The notes under the pieces are model-generated. The model was not told the origin of the DNA. It saw only the letters and a list, made by a program, of their open reading frames with translations, and made no database searches. Below, in pieces: positions 16,419-24,444 of a stretch of DNA of 64,000 bases (within the stretch, counting starts at the first letter, position 1; each line of letters starts with the position of its first letter). The DNA is taken from the NCBI GenBank assembly GCA_029782025.1, contig JAKOVR010000132.1:1-64000 (forward strand), given 5' to 3'. The stretch is from Actinomycetes bacterium (GTDB lineage: Bacteria > Actinomycetota > Acidimicrobiia > Acidimicrobiales > Acidimicrobilacustridaceae). The translations under genes were made by a program, and so were the position numbers.

Positions 16419-16904
16419 TCAGCCGGTGAACGACGGGACGACCGCGGGTGGAGCCGTCGTGGTGGTGGCCCGGGACGTCGACGTGGAGGTGGCGAGGGTG
16501 GTGCTGGTCACGGTGCCGACGGTGGTGCCCGTGATGAACACGGTGATGGTCACCGTGTTGTAGAAGCCGGATCCGGTGACGGCGTCGCAGAAGGCGTCGA
16601 GGGTGTGCTGGCCCGAGGTCGCGTTGCCGGGGATGCTCACCTGGGCCTGCCACAGATCGTCGGCCCCCGTGTCGGGGTCGAGTTGGATGAAGTCGATCGG
16701 TGCGTTGCCGCCATCGAAGGTGAAACGGACCTCGCTACCGGCGCATCCGGTCACGGCGGTGAGCGTCACGTTGCCGCCCGGCGGCACGGCGAGCGGGTTC
16801 CCGTTCATCTGGTAGGAGAGCCCGCCGGCGCCGGCCGGCAGGAGTCCGGCCGTGAACGACCCAGCGAGGGCGGCGGCGACGGCGAGCAGGCGGCGTGAGG
16901 GCAT
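16419..16904 (-). CDS. Exported protein with Thr/Ser-rich C-terminal tail, unknown function
   Basis: 161 residues from the ATG at 16904, which gives a clear signal peptide (SRRLLAVAAALAGSFTAGLLPAGAGG). The mature part looks like one beta-rich Ig-like domain of about 100 residues with two Cys pairs likely, then a tail rich in Thr and Ser (STTLATSTSTSRATTTT), perhaps a wall-spanning or glycosylated stalk. It lies 37 bases downstream of the membrane protein gene on the same strand. No family is recognised. Confidence 0.6.
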   Translation of the reverse strand: MPSRRLLAVAAALAGSFTAGLLPAGAGGLSYQMNGNPLAVPPGGNVTLTAVTGCAGSEVRFTFDGGNAPIDFIQLDPDTGADDLWQAQVSIPGNATSGQHTLDAFCDAVTGSGFYNTVTITVFITGTTVGTVTSTTLATSTSTSRATTTTAPPAVVPSFTG

Positions 16905-16941
16905 CGTGGCTCCAGTTCGAGGGCGAGCAGCGGGAACGATC

Positions 16942-18564
16942 TTAGGTGCCGGGACCTGCTGCTCCAACCACCCGGTACCCTTGCACGATCACCTGCTCGC
17001 CGCCGCGGTCGACGACCTTGGTCACGGGCACCGAGCGGAACTGGCAGGCGTCGTGGTTGCGGGCGCCGTTCCAGTAGCTGAACACGCACCACACCATGTC
17101 GCCGGGCCGCAGGTCCTTGGCCGCCAGCACGGCGTCGAGGTCGGTGTAGAGGTGGTCGGGTCGGTCGAGGGTCTCCCAGTCGAGCTCGAAGGTGCGGTCG
17201 CCGTGGCTGGTGTTGACCAGCACGTCGTGGGTGTACCAGTGGAGGAGGTGGTGGTACGTGATGACCACGTTGCGCGACGCCGGGCTGTCGGCCACGACCT
17301 GCAGGTCGGCGACGGCCGTCCTCGAATAGGCGTTGTCCTCGATGCCCCACGGTGCGGGCCACACCAGCTCGACGAGGGCGACGACAGCCAGCCCGGCAAT
17401 GGCCACGTTGCCGCGGCTGAGGACGGCGATGGCCCGGCCGGCGCCGAAGAGGATCAGGAACACGACGGTGGAGGTGAGGGCCAGGTTGACCCGCTCGACC
17501 GTCATGGGCCAGTGGACGGCGGCCGATGCCGCGACGGTGGCGGCGTAGGCCACGCCCTGGACGAGGAGGAGCCACGGCCAGCGCCGGGCGACGGCGACCA
17601 CACCGGCGACGGCGGCGGCCGCGACGCCCATCCGGGCCAGGTCCCACACCACGCCCCCGGCCTGCTCGAGGCCGAAGCTGGCCACCCCTTCGGCCAGCTG
17701 GTGGGCCGACGCGCCCAGGAGCGTCGGCAACGAATCGTCGCCCCCCAGCGAGGCGCGCTCGTTGATCCAGAAGGCCGAGATCGACGGCTTCGACCCGATG
17801 GGGCGATAGAGCGTCCACCACGACACGGCGGCGATCACCACCCCGCCGGTGGCCCCGGCGGCGACGGCGCGGCGGCCCGACCGCCCCGCCGCGACCGCGG
17901 CGGTGACGACGATGCCCGGCAGGAGGAACAGCCCGCCGAGGACGAACAGCGGGGCGGCGGCCACGAGCCCGGCGCACCAGGTCGCCGCCCGCCGGGTGCG
18001 GCCGACCTCGCCGGCGGCGAGGAGGAGGGCGGCGGTGTAGAGGACCTCAAAGGTGTAGTTGTTGAAGTAGTGGTACCAGTGGGCGATGGCGGGCACGCAC
18101 GCCATGAGGGCCACGGCTGCGCTGGGGACCACCCGCCACTCGACCAGCCTCCGGCCCGGGGGAGGGGTCGGTCCCCGCTCGGCCAGGCGCAGGGCGAACA
18201 GAGTCAGCACCCCGGCGGCCAGCACGTAGCACGCCGCCGTCCAGACCCGCAGGGCCACCGGCGATCCCCCGGTCACGGCGGCCACGACCTTGGTGAGGTA
18301 GAGCCACCCGATCGGGATCGGGGTGTCGTGGGTGAGCATGCGGTCCCACGGTTGGGCCGACCGGGCCATGTCGGCCCGCCACTGCTCGTCGAGGAACAGC
18401 CCGCCCGTCCAGCTCCCGACCTGCACCTGGATCACGGCGGCCAGGCTGAAGGCCATCGTGCCGAGGGCCCACGGCCACCGGCCCCGGAGCAGGTCGCGCC
18501 GTCCCGACTCGCCGCCCGGCCGGTCCTGGTCTGGGGTGGTTCGTCCTGCGCCCGAGCGGAGCAT
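16942..18564 (-). CDS. Polytopic membrane protein with GT-C glycosyltransferase-like layout
   Basis: 540 residues with around ten hydrophobic segments in the first 380, then a C-terminal soluble domain of about 140 residues. The first extracytoplasmic loop carries an acidic pair in LFLDEQWRADM, the position of the catalytic or metal-binding acidic motif in GT-C glycosyltransferases. The C-terminal domain has many His/Tyr (VVITYHHLLHWYTHDVLV). It probably uses a lipid-linked sugar in the envelope. The start at 18564 is ATG. The family cannot be named with confidence. Confidence 0.6.
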   Translation of the reverse strand: MLRSGAGRTTPDQDRPGGESGRRDLLRGRWPWALGTMAFSLAAVIQVQVGSWTGGLFLDEQWRADMARSAQPWDRMLTHDTPIPIGWLYLTKVVAAVTGGSPVALRVWTAACYVLAAGVLTLFALRLAERGPTPPPGRRLVEWRVVPSAAVALMACVPAIAHWYHYFNNYTFEVLYTAALLLAAGEVGRTRRAATWCAGLVAAAPLFVLGGLFLLPGIVVTAAVAAGRSGRRAVAAGATGGVVIAAVSWWTLYRPIGSKPSISAFWINERASLGGDDSLPTLLGASAHQLAEGVASFGLEQAGGVVWDLARMGVAAAAVAGVVAVARRWPWLLLVQGVAYAATVAASAAVHWPMTVERVNLALTSTVVFLILFGAGRAIAVLSRGNVAIAGLAVVALVELVWPAPWGIEDNAYSRTAVADLQVVADSPASRNVVITYHHLLHWYTHDVLVNTSHGDRTFELDWETLDRPDHLYTDLDAVLAAKDLRPGDMVWCVFSYWNGARNHDACQFRSVPVTKVVDRGGEQVIVQGYRVVGAAGPGT

Positions 18565-18593
18565 GGCGCCGTCGACCGTAGCGGCCGGGCCGG

Positions 18594-19865
18594 TCAGGCC
18601 AGGGTCGGCTCGGGCAGCACGCGGGCCAGGGCCGCGGCGGCCTTGTACACCGCTTCGGCGGCGCCGAGCTCGTCGGGGCGGAGCAGGTTGGCCATGATGC
18701 GCAGCACCCAGTCCATGAGGGTGCGCGACTGCATGCCCACGCGGGTGAGCTCGCGCATGAGGGCCGGCCGCCCGATCACCTGGGCGAAGAGGCGGGCCAC
18801 CTTGAAGTACAGCCCGTACTCGGCCTCGAGCAACGCGGGGTAGCGCTGGAGGGCCATGCCGTCGCCCGTCTGCAGGGCCTCGTCGAGCAGCGAGGCGGCC
18901 ATCCGTCCCGTCTCGTAGGCGTAGTCGATGCCCTCGCCGTTGAAGGGGTTGATCGACCCGGCGGCATCACCGACGACGATCCAGGTGGGTCCCACCTTGG
19001 GGTGGATCGAGCCGCCCATGGGGAGGCGGCCGCCGGTGGGGACCGATGTGGCCGTGTCGGGCGAGATGCCCCAGTACTCGGGGGCCGTCGCCGCGAACTC
19101 GTTCATGATGTGGGTGGTGTTGACGCTCTTGAAGTCGCGGAACGTCGACAGCAGCCCGATCCCCACGTTGATCTGCCCGTCGCCCAGCGGGAAGATCCAG
19201 CCGTACCCGGGCAGGGAGTTGCCGTGCCGGTCGCGCACGTCGAGCGCGCTCTCGATCCACGGCTCGGCGTGGAGCGGGCTCTCGAAGTAGCCGCGGATGG
19301 CCATGCCCTGGGGGTAGTTGCGCCGGCGGGCCGTGCCGAGAGCGCGGCCGAAGCGCGAGTTGGCCCCGTCGGCCACCACCACGTAGCGGGCCCGGATCTC
19401 CCGGGTCTCGCCCGAGTCCTTGTCCTTGACCGTGGCCCCGGCCACGAGGCCCCGCTCCACGATCGGCCCGACCGCTTCGGTGCCCTGGTGGAGCACGGCA
19501 CCGGCGGCCACCGCGTTCTCGGCCACGAAGGTGTCCAGCTCCCGGCGGCGCACCACGTACCCGTGGCTCGGGAACACGGGGTGCTCCGGCCACTGCAGCT
19601 CGAGGGCGATCCCGTGGGCGCAGGCCCGCAGGCCGGTGTAGCGGTGGTAGCGCTCGAGCGTGCCGGCCAGCCCCATCTCGGTGAGCTGGTGCACGGCCCG
19701 GGGGGTGAGCCCGTCACCGCAGGTCTTCTCGCGGGGGAACGTCTTGCGCTCGATCACGGCGACGTCGTGCCCCGCCCGGGCCAGCCAGTAGCCCGTCGAC
19801 GAGCCGGCCGGCCCGCCGCCGATCACCAGCACGTCGTGGGTCTCGGTGGTGGCGGGGGAGGGCAT
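18594..19865 (-). CDS. menJ: Geranylgeranyl/menaquinone reductase-family FAD oxidoreductase (MenJ-like)
   Basis: 423 residues. FAD-binding VLVIGGGPAGSSTGYWLARAG at the N-terminus, then FPREKTCGDGLTPRAVHQL, VVADGANSRFGRAL, LPGYGWIFPLGDGQINVGIG and VGDAAGSINPFNGEGIDYA. This pattern closely fits the mycobacterial MenJ/geranylgeranyl reductase group, which saturates one isoprene unit of menaquinone. It lies 13 bases downstream of a cytochrome c gene and is divergent from the bc complex, consistent with quinone tailoring. Reduction of membrane lipids or other prenyl chains is an alternative. Confidence 0.8.
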   Translation of the reverse strand: MPSPATTETHDVLVIGGGPAGSSTGYWLARAGHDVAVIERKTFPREKTCGDGLTPRAVHQLTEMGLAGTLERYHRYTGLRACAHGIALELQWPEHPVFPSHGYVVRRRELDTFVAENAVAAGAVLHQGTEAVGPIVERGLVAGATVKDKDSGETREIRARYVVVADGANSRFGRALGTARRRNYPQGMAIRGYFESPLHAEPWIESALDVRDRHGNSLPGYGWIFPLGDGQINVGIGLLSTFRDFKSVNTTHIMNEFAATAPEYWGISPDTATSVPTGGRLPMGGSIHPKVGPTWIVVGDAAGSINPFNGEGIDYAYETGRMAASLLDEALQTGDGMALQRYPALLEAEYGLYFKVARLFAQVIGRPALMRELTRVGMQSRTLMDWVLRIMANLLRPDELGAAEAVYKAAAALARVLPEPTLA

Positions 19866-19878
19866 CAGGTGCGGACGC

Positions 19879-20706
19879 CTACGCGCCGCACTTGGTGGTG
19901 GCCGCGGCCTTCTCGTAGTCGGGCGCGTCGCCCGCCAGCTTGCCGTCGCTGCCGAGGAGCTTCTTCCCGTCGGGGCCGATGAGGTCGCCGGCGGTGTTGA
20001 CCATCGGCTTGCCGGCCTCCCAGTAACGGGCACCCTTGGCGTCGATGAGCTTCGCGTCGACCTTCTCGCCGCCGAGCACCTCACGCTCGTAGCGCACGAC
20101 CTCGAGGATCTCCTTGTCCTTGAGCACCCCGTGCCACGCCGGCATGTTGCCCAGGCTGCCGGCCTGGCGGGCGCCGCCGTCCCGCTTGGGGTCGCCGTAG
20201 ACGCCGGTGAAGCCCTTGGTGCCGGCACTCACGAACTCGAGCTGGCCCTTGATGTCCGGGAAGGTCTTGACGACCTCGCACTCGGCCAGCTTGCGACCGG
20301 ACCCGCCACCGCCGGTGCCGCCGTGGCACTGGGAGCACTTGGCGTAGATCTCCTTGCCCGCTTCGAGCTGGGTGGGCTCGGTGCTCGGGGGCTTGCTCAG
20401 CGTCTGGGCGTAGAGCACGCCCCAGACCGGGAGGAAGGCCACCACCGGCATGGCCCACACCGGCACCCGCCGCCGCCGCACCGCGGCCTCGACGTAGTGG
20501 GGGAGCGGTTCGGGGGGCTTGGGGGCGACCTCCACAGCGGCGGCCGCAGCGGGAGCGGGGGCGGCGCTGGCCGCCTTCTCCACTGCCGCGCCGGTGTCGG
20601 CCGCCTCCGCCGGCGCGCCGGCGGGCGCGGGGGCGTCGCCGCCGAGGCCGAGCGCAGCCCGGCGGGCCTGGGAGCGTTGCAGCAGGTGGTCGGGAACCTC
20701 GGACAC
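19879..20706 (-). CDS. Membrane-anchored monohaem cytochrome c
   Basis: 275 residues. A 75-residue Ala/Pro-rich cytoplasmic N-terminus opens with VPDHLLQRSQARRAAL, a motif also seen in subunit IV. One membrane anchor follows (VPVWAMPVVAFLPVWGVLYA), then an external domain with a single CSQCH haem c site. MPAWHGVLKDKEI supplies a likely axial Met. A Cys in LAECEVV and a penultimate KCGA suggest a disulfide. It likely carries electrons from, or is a subunit of, the bc complex encoded divergently. It is transcribed with the MenJ-like gene. Confidence 0.85.
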   Translation of the reverse strand: MSEVPDHLLQRSQARRAALGLGGDAPAPAGAPAEAADTGAAVEKAASAAPAPAAAAAVEVAPKPPEPLPHYVEAAVRRRRVPVWAMPVVAFLPVWGVLYAQTLSKPPSTEPTQLEAGKEIYAKCSQCHGGTGGGGSGRKLAECEVVKTFPDIKGQLEFVSAGTKGFTGVYGDPKRDGGARQAGSLGNMPAWHGVLKDKEILEVVRYEREVLGGEKVDAKLIDAKGARYWEAGKPMVNTAGDLIGPDGKKLLGSDGKLAGDAPDYEKAAATTKCGA

Positions 20707-21016
20707 GGGGCCTCCGGCGGGAGCGACGAGTCACGGTGTGCCGGCAAGCCTGACACGCACGGGACCCGCGAGAACGGAAATCGCTCCTCACCATAGACAA
20801 GGGGACGCCGCCGGGGCCAAGTGCGCCGGCCAACTGTTCGCGCGATGAAGCGGGGCGAGCCCATCGCTCCGGGATGGAGGGGGCACCGGGCACCCGTGAA
20901 TGTGCGTCGGCTGTCGGCGTGGTGCTAAACCTGACCCGTACCCAACCGGTCCCCCCTGGCGCCCATGGGGTCCCGGTACGATTGTGAGCAGTTTCACGAG
21001 AGAGGTTGCTGGCCAC
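20707..21016. other. Divergent intergenic region between cytochrome c/menJ and the bc-nuo operon
   Basis: 310 bases without a gene. Its right end carries a -10 candidate and a CRP-like site (listed separately). On the minus side, CTATGGT (complement of 20791-20797) is a weak -10 candidate for the cytochrome c gene. No hairpin of the GTGGGTGCG family and no clear riboswitch is visible. Confidence 0.5.
20977..20998 (+). promoter_or_regulatory. Candidate promoter -10 and CRP/FNR-like site for the bc-nuo operon
   Basis: TACGAT (20977-20982) is a plausible -10. Immediately after it, TGTGA-N6-TCACG (20983-20998) matches 9 of 10 half-site positions of the CRP-family palindrome TGTGA-N6-TCACA. A site overlapping the transcription start would normally repress. 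GlxR/Crp-type regulators control respiratory genes in other actinobacteria; the link here is inferred. Confidence 0.4.
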
Positions 21017-21478
21017 GTGGTTGCGTTTCTCGCTTCCCTGTTGATCCTGACGCTCTTCGTGCTGCCGGTGTTCCCCTACGCCAAGCGCCGGCCGGTGGGC
21101 ACGCCGCTCACCTGGGGCGAGGCCATGGCATCGGCCACCTACGCCTTCTTCCTCATGTTCTGGGCCTACGGCACGGTGCCCCACCTGTGGCTCACGTGGA
21201 CCTCCAACGAGCTGAACTGGCGCCCCGACGTGCTGCTCTACAACTACGAGATGTGGGGCAAGACCCCGTTCGGCTTCCTCGAGCCCCAGGCCATCAGCGG
21301 CTGGTTCCCGATGACCATCACCATGCAGACGGTGCGCGACATCCTCGTCGTGCTCCTCTACGTCGTGTTCCTGGGCGGGCAGATGTGGCTGTGGGCCTTC
21401 TGGCAGAAGCGGGGCTCGAAGGTCAGCACCGAGGTCGCCACGTCCGACTTCGGCCGTCCGCTGGTGAAGAAGGGCTGA
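21017..21478 (+). CDS. Three-helix membrane protein heading the bc complex operon, unknown function
   Basis: 153 residues from the GTG at 21017. It has three hydrophobic segments: VAFLASLLILTLFVLPVF, ATYAFFLMFWAYGTVPHLWL, and a C-terminal one ending GGQMWLWAFW. The loop between helices 2 and 3 is rich in aromatics (NELNWRP, NYEMWGKTPFGF). No haem or iron-sulfur motif is visible, though two His could be ligands. The ferredoxin gene starts 7 bases later, so it is probably a structural subunit of the complex. The start is uncertain: the nearest purine-rich stretch (GAGAGG) is about 13 bases away. Confidence 0.7.
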   Translation: MVAFLASLLILTLFVLPVFPYAKRRPVGTPLTWGEAMASATYAFFLMFWAYGTVPHLWLTWTSNELNWRPDVLLYNYEMWGKTPFGFLEPQAISGWFPMTITMQTVRDILVVLLYVVFLGGQMWLWAFWQKRGSKVSTEVATSDFGRPLVKKG

Positions 21479-21485
21479 GCCGGCG

Positions 21486-21902
21486 ATGGTCAAGATCGAC
21501 GCCAACCCGCCCTTCCCCGAGTGGCGAGACGACTACGTCCTCCAGCAGGTCGATGCCGACTGGCTGGCCAAGGCGGTCAAGCCCAAGCAGTTCATCCACA
21601 TCGACCAGAGCGAGTGCATCACCTGCGAGGGCTGCGTCGACATCTGCCCGTGGAAGTGCATCCACCTCATCAAGACCGAAGCCGTGGCCGAGGCCGTCGG
21701 CACCGAGCGCCCCGGGATCGACCCGGGCGACGCCTCCATCTTCATCATCGACGACGACGTGTGCACCCGGTGCGCCCTCTGCGTCGACCGCTGCCCCACC
21801 GGCGTGATCATCCTCGGCAAGGTGGGCGCCGCCCCGGCGCACGGTGATCCCCACCAGCGCACCAACACCCATGGGTACGGCTACGGGATGCGCCTCGGAT
21901 GA
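21486..21902 (+). CDS. Dicluster 2[4Fe-4S] ferredoxin-like subunit of the bc operon
   Basis: 138 residues. Two [4Fe-4S] motifs, CITCEGCVDICPWKC and CTRCALCVDRCP, are separated by about 40 residues, with a 40-residue N-terminal extension (PPFPEWRDDYVLQQVDADWL) and a His/Gly-rich tail. No membrane segment is seen, so it sits in the cytoplasm or on the membrane's inner face. Embedded between two membrane protein genes of the bc complex, it may pass electrons between a cytoplasmic donor or acceptor and the complex. That role is inferred. Confidence 0.85.
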   Translation: MVKIDANPPFPEWRDDYVLQQVDADWLAKAVKPKQFIHIDQSECITCEGCVDICPWKCIHLIKTEAVAEAVGTERPGIDPGDASIFIIDDDVCTRCALCVDRCPTGVIILGKVGAAPAHGDPHQRTNTHGYGYGMRLG

Positions 21903-21952
21903 GCGGTCGCACCACCCGCCGTCGCCCCACCCCCAGCAGGAGGGCCTGAGCC

Positions 21953-22732
21953 ATGGCCAAGACCATGGAGCCGAAGAGCAAGACATCGGAGCGGATGGCG
22001 GAGCTCACCGAGAAGGTGCAGGGCAGCCAGGCCTGGAACTCCATCTTCCGACCCGGGTCGATCTTCCGGAAGGGCTACTCCGACAGCCCCCGGAACCGCT
22101 CCTACGTGATCATGAACAGCGTGCTGTACCACCTCCACCCGGTGAAGGTGAAGCGCCACGCGGTGAAGGTCAGCTACACCCTCTGCCTCGGCGGGCTGAG
22201 CTTCTTCCTGTTCATCCTGCTCACCATCACGGGCATCTTCCTGATGTTCTACTACCGCCCCACGGCGGCGCAGGCGTGGAACGACATCTACACGCTGCAG
22301 ACCTCGATCACCTTCGGCCTGCTCATCCGGAACATGCACCGGTGGGGTGCCCACCTCATGGTGCTGTCGGTGTTCCTGCACATGGCCCGCGTCTTCTACC
22401 ACGGCGCCTACAAGCCGCCCCGTGAGTTCAACTGGGTGGTCGGGGTCATCCTCCTCACCCTCACCCTGCTCCTCAGCTTCACCGGCTACCTGCTCCCGTG
22501 GGACCAGCTGGCGCTGTGGGCCGTCACCGTGGGCACCAACATGATGGGGTACACCCCCGTCTTCGGTGACCAGGTGCGCTTCGTGCTCCTGTCCGGCAAG
22601 GAGATCGGTACCGACACCCTCCTGCGCTGGTACGTGCTGCACGTCCTCTTCGTCCCCTTCGTCACCGTCATCTTCCTGGCCATCCACTTCTGGCGGGTGC
22701 GCAAGGACGGTGGCATCTCCGGTCCGCTCTAG
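21953..22732 (+). CDS. Cytochrome b6-type subunit of the menaquinol:cytochrome c reductase
   Basis: 259 residues, the split b6 half of cytochrome b with four membrane helices. Haem ligand pairs are H129/H143 and H230/H245, giving HX13H and HX14H as in b6f-type proteins. It also has FYYRPT, the quinol-site helix LLPWDQLALWAVTVGT, and an ending RKDGGISGPL almost identical to chloroplast b6. Cys78 in YTLCLGG aligns with the Cys that covalently binds haem c-n in b6f. A 57-residue N-terminal extension is unusual. Subunit IV follows 18 bases later. Confidence 0.93.
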   Translation: MAKTMEPKSKTSERMAELTEKVQGSQAWNSIFRPGSIFRKGYSDSPRNRSYVIMNSVLYHLHPVKVKRHAVKVSYTLCLGGLSFFLFILLTITGIFLMFYYRPTAAQAWNDIYTLQTSITFGLLIRNMHRWGAHLMVLSVFLHMARVFYHGAYKPPREFNWVVGVILLTLTLLLSFTGYLLPWDQLALWAVTVGTNMMGYTPVFGDQVRFVLLSGKEIGTDTLLRWYVLHVLFVPFVTVIFLAIHFWRVRKDGGISGPL

Positions 22733-22750
22733 ATCGGCGAGGCACCCCGC

Positions 22751-23554
22751 ATGACCGAACTTCCCGAGCATCTGCGCAAGCGGGCCGAGGCCGCTCGCCA
22801 GAAGGCGGCCGAGCAGGCCCCTGAAGGCGATGCCGCGCCCGCGGCCGAGGCGGCCCCCGCTGCCGATGCGGCCGCGCCGGCGGCCGCATCCGACAGCAAG
22901 ATCCCGGCCCACCTGCTCGAGCGCAGCAAGGCGGCCAAGTCCAAGAAGGCCGGTGGTGAGGCCGAGGCCTCCGCCGGCGGTGGCGGCACCGCCGTCGCCA
23001 CTGCGGCCGCCACCGCCGTCGCCACCGCGGCCCCGCCGCCGGCGGCGACCGGCCCCGCCGGGCACACCCAGCGCCTCCTCACCGTGGTCCGGGCCGGCTC
23101 GATCCAGGACGTGAAGGCGGCGCCGCAGGACAAGGTCCACGTCTGGCCCCACCTGCTCGCCGTCGAGTTCGTCGCCGCCCTGCTCTGCCTCGGCTTCACC
23201 ACGATCTTCTCGATCTTCTACGACGCCCCGCTCCTCGAGCTGGCCAACGTCAACCAGACCCCCAACCCGTCCAAGGCCCCCTGGTACTTCCTCGGCCTCC
23301 AGGAGCTGCTCACCATGTTCCACCCGATGGTCGCCGGCGTGACCATCCCGGGTATGGGCATCTTCCTCCTGATCCTCGCCCCCTACATCGACCGCAACCC
23401 GTCCAACAAGCCCGAAGACCGCAAGTTCGCCATCTCGGTGTTCACCGTGCAGCTCATGTACTGGGCCGTGCTGGTCGTGATCGGGTCCTTCTTCCGGGGC
23501 CCGGGCTTCAACTTCGTAGCGCCCTGGGACAAGGGCCTCTTCTTCGAGCTGTGA
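22751..23554 (+). CDS. Cytochrome b subunit IV (PetD/QcrC-like) with long N-terminal extension
   Basis: 267 residues. The C-terminal 150 residues form three membrane helices with NPSKAPWYFLGLQELLTMFHP, the counterpart of the PEWY quinol-site loop. The first 110 residues are an Ala/Pro/Lys-rich extension containing LPEHLRKRAEAARQKAAE and a second copy, IPAHLLERSKAAKSKK. The same motif starts the divergently encoded cytochrome c. This extension is absent from plastid and Bacillus subunit IV and is probably cytoplasmic. Together with cytochrome b6 it completes the b-type core of the complex. Confidence 0.9.
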   Translation: MTELPEHLRKRAEAARQKAAEQAPEGDAAPAAEAAPAADAAAPAAASDSKIPAHLLERSKAAKSKKAGGEAEASAGGGGTAVATAAATAVATAAPPPAATGPAGHTQRLLTVVRAGSIQDVKAAPQDKVHVWPHLLAVEFVAALLCLGFTTIFSIFYDAPLLELANVNQTPNPSKAPWYFLGLQELLTMFHPMVAGVTIPGMGIFLLILAPYIDRNPSNKPEDRKFAISVFTVQLMYWAVLVVIGSFFRGPGFNFVAPWDKGLFFEL

Positions 23555-23565
23555 GAGGTGACGTG

Positions 23566-24444
23566 ATGACCCCCTCCCTCCTCGCCGACATCAGCCCCAT
23601 CGTCATCGGCCTTCCCCTGCTCGCCGTGCTCGGCGTCATCGGGATCGTCGTGGTGGGCAAGAGCCGCGAGGTCCACGACGTCACCGGCCGTCTCACCCGT
23701 GAGACCGTCAAGCGTGATGCCGGCCTCCCCACCGAGGTCTTCGAGGACACCGGCCGCCCCAAGGGCAAGGAGATCGAGCGCATCGCCACCGCCGAGCGGC
23801 GCGGCGAGCTCGTCGCCGTGGGCAGCGGCGTGCCCGAGGTCTACGTCCCGATGGACCCCGACACCGTCGGCGTCAGCCGCCGGCAGTACCTCAACCGCAG
23901 CATCATCGCCTTCTTCGGGCTGGGCCTGTCCGGCTTCGGCGCCGCCGTGATCGGCTTCCTCTGGCCGCAGCCCAAGGGCGGCTTCGGGTCCAAGATCCGC
24001 GTCGGGAAGATCCCCGACGTGGTCGCCTCGATCGAGGCCAACAAGGGCTTCTACTACGTGCCCGAGGGGCGCATGTGGGTGGTCAAGTACCCCACCAGCG
24101 CCCTCGACAAGGCCAAGAAGGTCTACAAGCAGCCCGAGCTCAACGGCATGGAGGCCGGCGTCCTCGCCCTCTACCAGAAGTGCCCGCACCTCGGCTGCCG
24201 CGTCCCGTCCTGCCCCACCTCGCAGTGGTTCGAATGCCCCTGCCACGGCTCGCAGTACAACAACGTGGGCGAGAAGAAGGGCGGTCCCGCCCCTCGCGGC
24301 ATGGACCGCTTCGCCATGACGGTCGAGGGCGGTGCGCTCTTCGTCGACACCGGCAACGTGCTCCAGGGTCCGCCCATCGGCGTGAACACCACCGGCCAGG
24401 AGGCCGAGGGTCCCCACTGCGTGGGCGACGGAGGCCACCACTGA
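23566..24444 (+). CDS. Rieske [2Fe-2S] iron-sulfur subunit of the bc complex
   Basis: About 292 residues from the ATG at 23566, chosen for GAGAGGTG upstream; a GTG at 23551 is also possible. Two membrane segments are predicted: residues about 10-32, and a second in NRSIIAFFGLGLSGFGAAVIGF. Cluster ligands are in CPHLGC (C206, H208) and CPCHGS (C224, H227), with C211/C226 as the disulfide. The 12-residue insert between the boxes holds another Cys (PSCPTS). The C-terminus ends CVGDGGHH. It overlaps the cytochrome c gene (TGATG). Confidence 0.93.
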   Translation: MTPSLLADISPIVIGLPLLAVLGVIGIVVVGKSREVHDVTGRLTRETVKRDAGLPTEVFEDTGRPKGKEIERIATAERRGELVAVGSGVPEVYVPMDPDTVGVSRRQYLNRSIIAFFGLGLSGFGAAVIGFLWPQPKGGFGSKIRVGKIPDVVASIEANKGFYYVPEGRMWVVKYPTSALDKAKKVYKQPELNGMEAGVLALYQKCPHLGCRVPSCPTSQWFECPCHGSQYNNVGEKKGGPAPRGMDRFAMTVEGGALFVDTGNVLQGPPIGVNTTGQEAEGPHCVGDGGHH

